The notes below the pieces were generated by a model. That model was given only the letters and a program-made list of their open reading frames with translations, made no database searches and was not told the DNA's origin. Below, one piece after another: positions 54,721 through 63,449 of a stretch of 64,000 nt of DNA. This DNA comes from Acetobacter sp. (GTDB lineage Bacteria; Pseudomonadota; Alphaproteobacteria; Acetobacterales; Acetobacteraceae), in NCBI RefSeq assembly GCF_022483985.1, contig NZ_JAKVME010000001.1, positions 2,170,001 to 2,234,000 of the forward strand. The letters are read 5' to 3'. The position numbers and the translations under genes were made by a program. The stretch's first letter is position 1; each line of letters starts with the position of its first letter.

Positions 54721-57231
54721 ATGCGCCTTACTGTTTTTCTTATGAGTACCGTTTCTCTTTTTAGCATAACAACACCCGCCCTGAGCGCCTCAACAGTCTC
54801 TCAAACAACCCTGCACCGGACAAAGCATCCACTGTCTGCCAGCAACAGGCAGGCTGCTCAGAGTGTTTCCGTGAAACCATCAGCCCACCGTTCTTATTCA
54901 CAACAAAAATCCCGTGATGCCGGAAAGGATAATGCGGAAGATATCCATGTATCGGGAGGACATACCTATCGTCGGGTCGCACGGGATAGCACCACACCCG
55001 TTACTGTTATCTCTTCCGCAGAACTTCGACGCTCAGGTCAGATCAACCTTGCCGACGCCATCGCGCGTGTTGATCCCTCGATTACCACACAGGCGCAGGG
55101 ATGGGATTCAGCAGCCCTGACTTCTTCGATCCGTATGCGCGGTCTCAACCCCAACGAGGTGCTTGTTCTCGTGGATGGGAAGCGGCGGCACACCACAGGA
55201 AATATCGTGACGGATGCAGGCCCTTTGCAGGGCTCAACTCCTGTGGATCTGAACATGATCCCTGCCAGCGCCATTGATCACATCGAAGTGCTGCGTGACG
55301 GAGCCGGCGCGCGGTATGGAGCAGATGCTGTCGCGGGGGTCATCAACATCATCACCAAAAAAGCTGCACATGGCCTGAATGTGGTCACGGACACCGGAGC
55401 GGATGCTTATAATGGCGATGGGTGGCGTTACAGGATTGGCGCTGATGGCGGCCTGAAATGGGGAAATGACGGTTTTCTCCATCTGAGCGGTGAAGTTTAT
55501 CATAAGGATTTTTTCATCTCGAAATCCCGGTCAACGCGAGACCACAGATGGACACAGGGAGACGCGTGGAACCCTTATTCCGATCACAGTGTCAGCACGC
55601 CCGAAGAAACGCGCGAAAACCTTTCCATCGAATGGGGGAAGGGCATCACTGATGAAATCGAAACCTATGGTCTCATCACCTATGCTCATCGCCATGCCGA
55701 AACCAACCAGCACTATCGCCTTCCAAGCACGGCTCCGGCCGTTTACCCGGCAGGATTTGCCCCCATTGAAACGATCGAGGAAAACGATTTTCAGGCGAAT
55801 CTGGGCGTGAAAGGCCACAACCTGCTTGGCTTCGACTGGGATCTCAGCACGCTGTATGGCGAAGATGATGAAGATCTGGGTGTAAAGAACACGATCAATT
55901 CAAATATGCTGGCCAATCAGGGCTGGAGTCCAACCCGCGTTCGGACCTCCAGCTATCGGCTTTCCCAATGGACCAGCAATTTTGACGCGCATCGTGCTTT
56001 CACTATCGCCAACACGATTCCGGTAACCGTTTCCCTTGGTGCCGAGCACCGTCTGGAGATGTATCATATTCAGGCTGGTGAACCTGCTTCCTATCTCAAC
56101 GGCGGAACGGCAGCGTGGGCCGGGCTGACCGAGCAGAGCGCCGGTTCATGGGAACGACATGTCTGGTCCGGCTATCTGGACGGTGATTTCCATCCACTCC
56201 GACACTGGGATCTCGATTTTGCTGGTCGTTTCGAGCATTATACGGATGCGGGCAACGCCGAAACAGGCAAGATATCGACACGCTATGATTTCACCAAGCG
56301 TATCGCCGTTCGCGCCACGATCAGCAATGGTTTTCGCGCGCCAAGCCTGCCTGAATCCTATTTCAGTTCACTGAACGTCAGCCCCACAGGAGCCACCGGG
56401 TTGCTGGGTGCAACTGACGCGGCGGCTGCGCAGATTGGTGCTACAAAACTCAAGGCTGAACGATCGACCAACGTCGAAGGAGGGTTCATTCTCGAGCCCG
56501 TGGACGATTTTCATGTGTCCGTTGACGTCTATCAGATCAATATCCGTAACCGCATCAACGGGTCCAACTACACCAGCGGACAAACTGCGTATGACGCCAT
56601 CTCCCAGACCGGCATTACTCTTCCATCGGGTCTCGATCTGAGCAATGTTCAGGCTAACTATCTGGCCAACATAGGCAGCACCCGCACGCAGGGACTGGAT
56701 ATTCAGGCTGACTATCGCTGGCGTTTACACCGCTATGGCACGCTTGACCTCTCGCTCATGCTGAACCTGAACCGTACCCGCATGCAGCACATCAACAGCA
56801 ATGCGTTCGGACAGTCTCTCGCCAGTGCCCAGACAATCGCCTATCTGACAACAGCTTCTCCGCGTAGCAAGATCGTCCTCAATGCCTATTGGACCAAGGA
56901 CAACTGGGACGTGAATATCCGCGAAACCCGTTATGGACAAACGTCCTCCATGCTCAGCTATTCTGATCTTGCCCCAGCCAATCTGAGATATTCAACAACC
57001 CAGTTCGCACCTTTTGTGAACACGCCGATCTGGATCACGGATCTGGAGGTCGGCTACCGTGTCAACCCGCACTGGCATCTTGCTGTTGGAGCCAACAATA
57101 TCTTCAACATGCGTCCCCGAAAGGTCAATCCGGTCAATAATTATCTCGGTGCTGCGATCTATGACGCGCACGGCGCCAATATCGGTTTCGAGGGCGCTTA
57201 TTATTACGGACGGATCAACGCGACTTTCTGA
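54721..57231 (+). CDS. TonB-dependent outer-membrane receptor
   Basis: An 836-residue receptor. A signal peptide (MRLTVFLMSTVSLFSITTPA, then LSAS) is followed by a low-complexity linker to residue 70. The plug domain spans about 75-215: TPVTVISSAELRRSGQINLA, SSIRMRGLNPNEVLVLVDGK, and VLRDGAGARYGADAVAGVIN, followed by IITKKA. A 22-strand barrel follows, ending YYYGRINATF with C-terminal Phe. No secretin/STN signalling domain is present, so it is a plain transporter. The ligand is unknown. Flanking Tat-exported aminotransferases suggest an amino-containing compound handled in the periplasm (inference). A terminator follows at 57263. Confidence 0.93.
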   Translation: MRLTVFLMSTVSLFSITTPALSASTVSQTTLHRTKHPLSASNRQAAQSVSVKPSAHRSYSQQKSRDAGKDNAEDIHVSGGHTYRRVARDSTTPVTVISSAELRRSGQINLADAIARVDPSITTQAQGWDSAALTSSIRMRGLNPNEVLVLVDGKRRHTTGNIVTDAGPLQGSTPVDLNMIPASAIDHIEVLRDGAGARYGADAVAGVINIITKKAAHGLNVVTDTGADAYNGDGWRYRIGADGGLKWGNDGFLHLSGEVYHKDFFISKSRSTRDHRWTQGDAWNPYSDHSVSTPEETRENLSIEWGKGITDEIETYGLITYAHRHAETNQHYRLPSTAPAVYPAGFAPIETIEENDFQANLGVKGHNLLGFDWDLSTLYGEDDEDLGVKNTINSNMLANQGWSPTRVRTSSYRLSQWTSNFDAHRAFTIANTIPVTVSLGAEHRLEMYHIQAGEPASYLNGGTAAWAGLTEQSAGSWERHVWSGYLDGDFHPLRHWDLDFAGRFEHYTDAGNAETGKISTRYDFTKRIAVRATISNGFRAPSLPESYFSSLNVSPTGATGLLGATDAAAAQIGATKLKAERSTNVEGGFILEPVDDFHVSVDVYQINIRNRINGSNYTSGQTAYDAISQTGITLPSGLDLSNVQANYLANIGSTRTQGLDIQADYRWRLHRYGTLDLSLMLNLNRTRMQHINSNAFGQSLASAQTIAYLTTASPRSKIVLNAYWTKDNWDVNIRETRYGQTSSMLSYSDLAPANLRYSTTQFAPFVNTPIWITDLEVGYRVNPHWHLAVGANNIFNMRPRKVNPVNNYLGAAIYDAHGANIGFEGAYYYGRINATF

Positions 57232-57262
57232 AGGCTGTTCATGAAAGAGAAATAATCAACAG

Positions 57263-57293
57263 AAAACCGCTTTCCTTTAGAGAGGGCGGTTTT
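57263..57293 (+). terminator. Terminator of the TonB receptor gene
   Basis: AAAACCGC (57263-57270) pairs with GCGGTTTT (57286-57293), with further pairing inside, and the stem's 3' arm ends in a T-run. It lies 32 bases past the receptor stop codon. Confidence 0.8.
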
Positions 57294-57471
57294 ACGGAAT
57301 CAGTGGTGTGACGTTAAAAGAACCCAGTGCAATCTCTTGACGTCCAATTCTCTGTACTATCGAGCCGATGTTTATCAGGGGCATCCAGCAGGCACGAGAC
57401 AGAACATCACTATCAGACCATGATCTGGTGATGCCGGATAGTGAAGCGCAACGTCCCAGTGTCAGTCCCCA

Positions 57472-58641
57472 TCAACTCCGGAAAATCCGGTCCACCTGCC
57501 GGTTGAAACGCTGCATCTCGTCTGCTGAACCGATCGTGACACGCGACATGTTCGGCCAGATTGCCCAGCTTCGACCAATGGCGATACCGCCCTGTTCAAA
57601 AGCCTTGGTCACTTCCGCCACCGGACGGCCCCAGTCAACCATGATCATGTTGGCCTGACTGCCGGGGATGAATTTGATCCCTCTCTTTGCAAGATGCTGC
57701 TCGACGGAGTTTCTGACCGCCGTCATGCTGTCACGCCGTTGTCTGATCTGCTCCGGCAGCAGGAGGCTGGCTTTTGCACCTGCGAGCGCGGAAACATTGG
57801 TGTAGCCTGTCGCAGCCTCGCCATCATACCGCATCATGCGCTGGTGCAGATCGGGATGGGCAAAACTCAGCCCCACCCTGAGACCGGCCATACCGAACAG
57901 CTTCGAAAATGTTCTGAGAACCAGTAAATCTCTACGTTCCCCCAGCAGGGAAAGCGCACTGGGACTGTTTGTGAAGTGAATATAGGCTTCATCAACCAGA
58001 ACGACAGCATCGGCAGGTTTGTTGTCCAGAAGCCACCTGACTTCATCCAGCGATGTGGGTGTGCCGGTCGGGTTGTTCGGTGCGCAGAGATAATAAAGAC
58101 CGGCCTTCGGGTTGGCTGCCAGCAGAGTTCTGGCGTTTGTCGCATAACTGTCCGCTGCCGTCAGCGGCACGCGCTGAAGCGGAATCCCCAGATATTTCGC
58201 CACCTCCCATACCACCTCAAAGGTCGGATCGGCTGTCACCAGTCCCCGTTCCGGTGTGCAGAAAGCTGGCACACTCCGGATCAGCGGGTCCGTCGATCCC
58301 TGCCAGACCAGCACGCGATCGAACGGAACATGTTCCACACTGGCGACGGTTTGCAGAAGATCATGATGCAGATTGTCCGGATCATACCGGTTTCCGGAGA
58401 GGATTTCGCGTTGCGCTGCCTGAGCCGCCTGCGGCAGAGGGCCTGTCCAGTATTCGTTTTTATCCAGAAAAATGGTGTCCGCCTTCTGTCCGACCGCAGG
58501 CGCACTCGCCCGTGCGGATGGGACAATCCGGGAAAAGGATGCTCCGGCTCCGAGGAGACCTGCCAGCCGGGCGAACTGCCGACGGGAATACTCATGAGGC
58601 GCGGTGGTCTCTTCTGATCCGGGCATCGTTGAATCGGTCAT
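57472..58641 (-). CDS. Tat-exported HisC-like PLP aminotransferase, copy B
   Basis: A 389-residue paralogue of copy A. The twin-arginine signal SRRQFARLAGLLGAGASFSR (RR at 20-21) leads to a PSARASA site. PLP residues are intact in APNNPTGTPT, VVLVDEAYIHF and RTFSKLFGMAGLRVG. The central 70-odd residues around the PLP lysine are identical to copy A, while the N-terminal third and parts of the C-terminal third differ at many positions. The ATG at 58641 is preceded by ACAGGA; an upstream in-frame ATG is possible. It converges on the receptor gene, whose terminator separates the units. Confidence 0.88.
   Translation of the reverse strand: MTDSTMPGSEETTAPHEYSRRQFARLAGLLGAGASFSRIVPSARASAPAVGQKADTIFLDKNEYWTGPLPQAAQAAQREILSGNRYDPDNLHHDLLQTVASVEHVPFDRVLVWQGSTDPLIRSVPAFCTPERGLVTADPTFEVVWEVAKYLGIPLQRVPLTAADSYATNARTLLAANPKAGLYYLCAPNNPTGTPTSLDEVRWLLDNKPADAVVLVDEAYIHFTNSPSALSLLGERRDLLVLRTFSKLFGMAGLRVGLSFAHPDLHQRMMRYDGEAATGYTNVSALAGAKASLLLPEQIRQRRDSMTAVRNSVEQHLAKRGIKFIPGSQANMIMVDWGRPVAEVTKAFEQGGIAIGRSWAIWPNMSRVTIGSADEMQRFNRQVDRIFRS
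57477..57543. repeat. 67-bp exact repeat, copy 2
   Basis: Identical to 53157-53223, in the same orientation and 4320 bases away; it forms the 3' end of aminotransferase B. The same 4320-base offset holds wherever I aligned the two genes, so the shared part has no net insertion or deletion. Confidence 0.9.
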
Positions 58642-58785
58642 ATTTCCTGTCTTTGGCATCATTATTACGAACTCGAAGCAGGATCATCCCCAAAGACTGC
58701 CACGATGTAAATGCCAGCCCTCACGCATCCTGAGAGTCTGTCCTTCCGACAAAGTTTCAAGGTATCTTGTCAGAACAGCTCCAAA

Positions 58786-58812
58786 ATCGAACACCCATCT
58801 GGCGTGTTCGAT
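58786..58812. repeat. 9-bp perfect inverted repeat between aminotransferase B and the orphan gene
   Basis: ATCGAACAC (58786-58794) and GTGTTCGAT (58804-58812) flank a 9-base spacer. It lies 145 bases upstream of aminotransferase B and 76 bases upstream of the 58888 gene, a position suited to an operator for either. Confidence 0.5.
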
Positions 58813-58887
58813 CTATCATGATCAGATCAAGGCCGATCAGAAATTACAATTTTATGTCTAAAAAAAATCAGAAAACGGAGGCATACA

Positions 58888-59358
58888 ATGTCAGACTCTG
58901 AATCAAACGTTGCAACTTATCTTACATTGGATGGGAAAGTCTTTATCGCTCCGCAATTTGCGATTGCTTACGACAAAAAATTACAAGAAGGAGGCGCCTG
59001 TCCTGACTTCATAGCTCTCGATCTACCCAAGAAAGAGATTGTTATTGTCGAGGTGTCCGAAGCAGCCAACATTAAAAATCTGATGGATAGGGTCAGGGAG
59101 CGCGAAAGCCGCTGGTATAAGCCTGCCAGACGCGTGCTCGAGCATAATCATGTCATTGATGAAACATGGTCGAAACCACGCTTTCTTGATGTCATCCGCA
59201 ACGATGCGCTTCAGACCGCACGACAGGCTTTTTCGGACGATCCCGATGTGGCCTTCATCGCCGTGGAGCAGGTCGCTTTTTCATGGAAATACTGGGACCA
59301 GCGCATGGAAAGAGGTCTGGCCAACAAATCAAATCAGGAGACAGTCTTTAACGAATGA
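58888..59358 (+). CDS. Unrecognised small protein with a PD-(D/E)XK-like core
   Basis: A 156-residue soluble protein with a good GGAG ribosome binding site eight bases before the ATG. Residues 36-60 read GACPDFIALDLPKKEIVIVE followed by VSEAA, which has the spacing of a PD-(D/E)XK nuclease core (Pro-Asp at 39-40, a beta hairpin, then Glu-Val), but the usual lysine is replaced by Ser at 57. The rest is helical and charged (MDRVRERESRWYKPARRVLE), with FIAVEQVAFSWKYWDQRMER near the end. Composition is somewhat AT-rich. It may be a degenerate nuclease fold or an unrelated family; no partner gene is evident. Confidence 0.65.
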   Translation: MSDSESNVATYLTLDGKVFIAPQFAIAYDKKLQEGGACPDFIALDLPKKEIVIVEVSEAANIKNLMDRVRERESRWYKPARRVLEHNHVIDETWSKPRFLDVIRNDALQTARQAFSDDPDVAFIAVEQVAFSWKYWDQRMERGLANKSNQETVFNE

Positions 59359-59359
59359 A

Positions 59360-59394
59360 AAAGCCGCTCTCCCCAGAACGGGAAGAGCGGCTTT
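59360..59394 (-). terminator. Bidirectional terminator between convergent genes
   Basis: An 11-bp stem, AAAGCCGCTCT (59360-59370) with AGAGCGGCTTT (59384-59394), plus an inner CCC/GGG pair. On the minus strand it is followed by five T, so it mainly serves the response regulator gene; on the plus strand it sits right after the 58888 gene. Confidence 0.85.
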
Positions 59395-59404
59395 CCGTAA
59401 ATAA

Positions 59405-60121
59405 TCAGACAGCCGGAACGCCAGCTTCCGGATCAAGACGGTAGCCGCCGCCTTCAGTAATCAGCAGCGTCGCATTGGAAGGATCAGGCTCGATCTTCTG
59501 ACGCAGGCGATAGATGTGCGTCTCAAGCGTGTGCGTCGTCACGGCGGCGTTGTAGCCCCAGACTTCGTTCAGCAGCACCTGACGCGGCACGGGACGTGTC
59601 CCCGCGCGATAGAGAAACTTAAGAATTGCCGCCTCTTTCTCCGTCAGACGAATACGCTTGTTGCGGGTCGTCTCCACCAGCAGCTTGGCTGAGGGGCGAA
59701 AGGTGTAAGGCCCGACCGTGAAGACCGCGTCTTCGCTGTTTTCAAAGATACGGAGCTGGGCACGCAGGCGGGCCAGCAGTTCGGCGATGCGGAAGGGTTT
59801 GGCGACATAGTCGTTCGCACCGGCGTCCAGACCACGCACGATATCGGCCTCGTCATCCGACCCCGTCAGCATGACGATCGGCATACGCAGTCCTTCCCGC
59901 CGCAATTCCACACAGAAATCACGACCGTCCCCGTCCGGAAGCGTCACGTCGAGAATAATGGCGTCGAAACGCGCATCAGGGGATTTCAGAGCCTCCCATG
60001 CGGCGGCAACGGAATCGGCCTCCACAGACTGAAACTCACCCTCGACCTGAAGCTGCTCGACCAGCATCTGTCGCAGCGTCTGGTCATCATCAACGATCAG
60101 GATTGGACGTGCGCCCGACAT
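59405..60121 (-). CDS. OmpR-family response regulator
   Basis: A 238-residue two-domain regulator. The receiver (about 1-120) has acidic DDD near residue 11, the phosphoacceptor in IILDVTLPDGDGRDF, PIVMLTGSDDEADIVRGLDA and the conserved Lys in DYVAKPFRIAELLARLRAQL. The winged-helix DNA-binding domain (about 135-232) has LTEKEAAILKFLYRAGTRPV, RQVLLNEVWGY and THTLETHIYRLRQKIE. No histidine kinase gene is adjacent, so its partner must lie elsewhere. A terminator follows; the promoter is in the 270-base gap to the divergent L,D-transpeptidase-like gene. Confidence 0.92.
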   Translation of the reverse strand: MSGARPILIVDDDQTLRQMLVEQLQVEGEFQSVEADSVAAAWEALKSPDARFDAIILDVTLPDGDGRDFCVELRREGLRMPIVMLTGSDDEADIVRGLDAGANDYVAKPFRIAELLARLRAQLRIFENSEDAVFTVGPYTFRPSAKLLVETTRNKRIRLTEKEAAILKFLYRAGTRPVPRQVLLNEVWGYNAAVTTHTLETHIYRLRQKIEPDPSNATLLITEGGGYRLDPEAGVPAV

Positions 60122-60392
60122 TCACTACCTCTTCTCTTTGCGGGCTCAGTAAGCGCCCTTTACCAGCACGGCAAGAGGCAACCGACTCACGTCCCTCCCT
60201 CCGACGGACGGGTGCCGCACCCCTGCTTCACGGCGTCGTGACAGACTGGCATGAAACGGAGGATAACGCCAATTCCACTCCACCATCATCCCGATGCAGA
60301 ATACCGGCCAGCCATGACAGTCTTCCAGAGCGGCGCAGACCCGTCAGTAGGCCACCTCCCCGAGAATCTGATCTGAAACCGGAACCGTGATC

Positions 60393-60929
60393 ATGATACA
60401 TGCGACACTCATTCCTGAAAGCGGCTGCACTGCACGACTGCATTGCGCAAACCGGATTTTCCCGGCTGTGATCGGCGCCGCAGGCGTCACACACCACAAG
60501 GAGGAAGGAGATCACGCCACCCCAGTCGGCGCCCTGCCCCTACGCAAACTGTTCTATCGCGCGGACCGGGTCAGCCGCCCGATACTGGGGCCAGCCTCCT
60601 CTGACGGCGCCCGTCTCCTGCTTGAGCCGGTCACCCGACAGGATGGCTGGTGCGACGATCCGTCACACGCCGACTACAACCGGCAGATCACGCTGCCGCA
60701 CCCTGCCCGTCACGAAAAATTGTGGCATGAAGACCATGTCTACGACATCATCGGCGTGCTGGGGTATAACGATGACCCTCCGGTTCCGGGGCGCGGCTCA
60801 GCGATTTTTCTGCACCTCCAGTCGCCTGACAGGGCTCCCACGGAGGGCTGCATCGCCTTGACGGAAGCTGATCTGAGGGAAGCGCTCGCGATGGGCCTTG
60901 CCTCGATCACGGTTGAGGCGGCGTCATAA
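60393..60929 (+). CDS. L,D-transpeptidase (YkuD)-like protein without signal peptide
   Basis: A 178-residue protein of the YkuD-related catalytic family. The motif EEGDHATPVGALPLRKLFYR resembles the HxxTPxG entry strand, and APTEGCIALTEADL holds the catalytic Cys with the preceding His in IFLHLQSPDR. The enzyme class cross-links peptidoglycan meso-DAP residues or anchors proteins. A signal peptide is lacking with this start, which is unusual for an L,D-transpeptidase; a GTG at 60387 does not change that. The 3' end overlaps the convergent antiporter gene by 23 bases. Confidence 0.8.
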   Translation: MIHATLIPESGCTARLHCANRIFPAVIGAAGVTHHKEEGDHATPVGALPLRKLFYRADRVSRPILGPASSDGARLLLEPVTRQDGWCDDPSHADYNRQITLPHPARHEKLWHEDHVYDIIGVLGYNDDPPVPGRGSAIFLHLQSPDRAPTEGCIALTEADLREALAMGLASITVEAAS

Positions 60930-62736
60930 CCAGCGATGTCGTGGGCGGCACGAGAGCGATGATCACCTCTTCAACAGCAGGCGGCGCACCCCGCCCTTCT
61001 TCTGCTGAATGAATCATGATCCCGCCACCCGGTCGCAGCGTGAGAAAATCAAGCCGTTCTTCAACACGTCGTGAAAGCTGCATTTCGGTTTCTGGCGTGA
61101 CGGGTAACGCCACGAAGCGCCAACCATCCTGATAGAGCGTATCCAGAAGCGTGAAATTCCACTCAGGCTCACCAAGCAGCTTACCCCGCGCGTCCCGGCT
61201 CAACCCCCGGTACTCATCCAGCTTCTTCAGACCCGGGCTCACCTGATAAACGCGCGCCCGCCCGAAATGCGGCGCGAGGTGCGCGCAGACCATGCCGTTA
61301 TAGATCGCGTCCGGCGTGGCCGCGATCAGATAATCCGCGGGCAGTTCCTCCAGACTCTCCGCACCGGCGTCCGACAGCATCTCGGCGTGCAACACCGGAA
61401 TGCCCGCCCGTTTCGCGGGAACCAGCCCCCGCGCCGCCGTATCGACCATGGTCACCGGCGTTCCGGCTTTGATCACGACCTCAGCCAGATTGCGCGTCCA
61501 GGGATTCGCCCCGACAATCGCCAGCGCGGGCACATTCGAGAGGGTCAGTTTCAGCTTTCGCGCCAGTGGCCGCAGCGAAAATCCATGCAGCAGCATGGTC
61601 GCCGCAATGAGCGCGAACACGGCGGGCATAACGAATTCGGAACTGGCGAACCCCGCCTCGCTCAACCGAATCCCGGACATGCCGGCCACGGCCGCAGCGA
61701 CGATACCCCGGGGAGCGATCCAGCCGACAAAGATACGTTCGCTCCAGCTCAGGCCGCTCCGCAACGTGGCCAGATAAATGCCCAACGGCCTGATGACGAA
61801 GATCATCGCAAGGGTCAGCCCGAAGATGGACCACGACAGACGGGCCAGCACGACACGATGAAGATCGGCGGTCAGCAGAATGAACAGGAGCGAGACGATC
61901 AGGACGACCATGCTCTCCTTCATCCGCTGCAACTCTCCCAGACCCGGCACACGCATGTTGGCCAGCGCCATGCCGAAGACCGTCGCCGCCATGAGGCCCG
62001 CCCCGTCCATGAACAGGGTGCCCAGCCCGTAGACCGCCAGCGCCAACGTGAGCAGCAGCGGCATTTTGAGCGTCTCGGGCATCAGATCCCGGACAAAGAG
62101 CTGCTTGACGCTCCAGCCGCCACCGATCCCCAGCCCGATCGCCACGACCATGCTGATCAGGAGATGCGGCATCATCTCCGTGAAATAGACCGACGTGCCT
62201 TCATTCGGCTTCATCAGCAGAATTTCCAGCACGAGCGTCGCGAGGATCGCCCCTACCGGATCGTTGACAATGGCTTCCCAACGCAGAAAGGCGGCGATGC
62301 GTGGTTTCAGCTTGGCCTGACGGAGCAGTGGCAGCACGACCGTTGGGCCGGTCACCACGACAATGGACCCGAAGAGACAGGCAGGCCCCCATGCCAGACC
62401 GCCGACATAATGCGCGGCGGCGGAACCCAGAATCCAGTTGATGGGCAACGCCACCAGAGTAAGTCGGATCACCCCCTCACCGGCTACGCTGAGCTGTCGG
62501 AAATCCAGCGCAAGACCGCCTTCAAACACGATCAGCGCCACGGCGAGCGAGACGACAGGGTGAAACAACGGACCGATCAGCGTGGAGGGATGAAGGATAT
62601 CGAGCCCCGGTCCCAGCACCAGTCCCAGCACAAAAAGCAGCACGATGGCGGGAAGATGAAAACGCCAGGCAATCCACTGCGCGGCCATGCCGCCGCAGAA
62701 AACAAGGAAGATCAGGAAGGCCGCATCCTGAGTCAT
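60907..62736 (-). CDS. Cation:proton antiporter with C-terminal Rossmann-like domain
   Basis: A 609-residue CPA1-type antiporter. About 12 hydrophobic segments fill residues 1-400, including AIVLLFVLGLVLGPGLDILH, VALIVFEGGLALDFRQL (ion-binding region), a TGPTVVLPLLRQAKL loop, and NDPVGAILATLVLEILLMKP with the conserved ND pair. Residues about 405-520 look like a TrkA-N/RCK-type nucleotide-binding fold: NVPALAIVGANPWTRNLAEV and AGTPVTMVDTAARGLV. Members exchange Na+ or K+ for H+; the regulatory domain favours potassium or nucleotide control. The ATG at 62736 gives a typical start. Confidence 0.9.
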   Translation of the reverse strand: MTQDAAFLIFLVFCGGMAAQWIAWRFHLPAIVLLFVLGLVLGPGLDILHPSTLIGPLFHPVVSLAVALIVFEGGLALDFRQLSVAGEGVIRLTLVALPINWILGSAAAHYVGGLAWGPACLFGSIVVVTGPTVVLPLLRQAKLKPRIAAFLRWEAIVNDPVGAILATLVLEILLMKPNEGTSVYFTEMMPHLLISMVVAIGLGIGGGWSVKQLFVRDLMPETLKMPLLLTLALAVYGLGTLFMDGAGLMAATVFGMALANMRVPGLGELQRMKESMVVLIVSLLFILLTADLHRVVLARLSWSIFGLTLAMIFVIRPLGIYLATLRSGLSWSERIFVGWIAPRGIVAAAVAGMSGIRLSEAGFASSEFVMPAVFALIAATMLLHGFSLRPLARKLKLTLSNVPALAIVGANPWTRNLAEVVIKAGTPVTMVDTAARGLVPAKRAGIPVLHAEMLSDAGAESLEELPADYLIAATPDAIYNGMVCAHLAPHFGRARVYQVSPGLKKLDEYRGLSRDARGKLLGEPEWNFTLLDTLYQDGWRFVALPVTPETEMQLSRRVEERLDFLTLRPGGGIMIHSAEEGRGAPPAVEEVIIALVPPTTSLVMTPPQP

Positions 62737-62962
62737 GCAGGGAACCCTGTAAGCGTATCTGCCATTTTCTCTCCCATGCCGTGGAAACCACGCCGCCAGC
62801 ACCCTGTGCCGCGTTCAATGCTGATAGGGAACAGCTTATACACGACAGGACGTGATCGCCCCATAGAGGGACGGCCCTTGGCGAACATTCTGTTTGCGTT
62901 CACACTCGACCTCATACGCCGTCGGTCCCCGACTGGTTCTCCATGCATCAGGGAATTGTTGA

Positions 62963-63253
62963 ATGTCTCAGATCGAAGTTGTCGCCATCGTGAAGGTCAA
63001 GGCGGGCAAGGAAGCGGAAGCTGCCGAAGCCATGAAGGCCTGCGTGGCACCCTCACGGGCTGAAAGCACCAACCATGCCTACACACCGCATCGTGATCTC
63101 GATGCGCCCGACACGATGATTTTCATTGAACGCTGGGATAGCCGCGAGGCGTTGCAGGCCCACATGGAAACGCCGCATTTCAAAAAAATGGCCGCCGTTC
63201 TGGAACCGCTTCTGGCCGCTCCGCTGGCGGTCCATATCCTCCAGCCCCTCTGA
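62963..63253 (+). CDS. Antibiotic biosynthesis monooxygenase (ABM)-domain protein
   Basis: A 96-residue dimeric alpha/beta barrel protein of the YgiN-like ABM family: IEVVAIVKVKAGKEAEAAEA, HAYTPHRDLDAPDTMIFIER and WDSREALQAHMETPHFKKMA. Such proteins are quinol monooxygenases or related cofactor-free oxygenases, often linked to quinone stress. The motif W-D-S-x-x-A-L-x-x-H near the middle is the family's most constant feature. It is divergent from the antiporter and probably monocistronic. Confidence 0.87.
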   Translation: MSQIEVVAIVKVKAGKEAEAAEAMKACVAPSRAESTNHAYTPHRDLDAPDTMIFIERWDSREALQAHMETPHFKKMAAVLEPLLAAPLAVHILQPL

Positions 63254-63344
63254 AAGACTGCGCGGAAAAGATCTGATTCCCGCGCCTGCCGTGTATCGAC
63301 CGGATGATCCTGAACGCCGCCTTTCTCACAAGGGCGGCATCCCT

Positions 63345-63365
63345 GAAGCTTTTTGAAAAAGCTTC
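63345..63365. repeat. Acetobacteraceae-type AAGCTT palindrome
   Basis: GAAGCTTTTTGAAAAAGCTTC is a near-continuous palindrome with one central base. Followed by ACCAAA, it resembles an intergenic element I recall as common in acetic acid bacteria. It could act as a terminator for the ABM gene. Confidence 0.6.
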
Positions 63366-63449
63366 ACCAAACACGCCTCCATAACTGACAGAGAGCGCCA
63401 CAGGCAGCCTTTTTGAAATCCCCTCCTGTCAGCTTTCCAGAGCCACCCT

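Noticed and set aside
61267..63063. 598-codon open frame on the plus strand
   Set aside because: Opposite the antiporter gene; the product is a low-complexity chain rich in His, Arg, Gln and Asp, typical of antisense frames.
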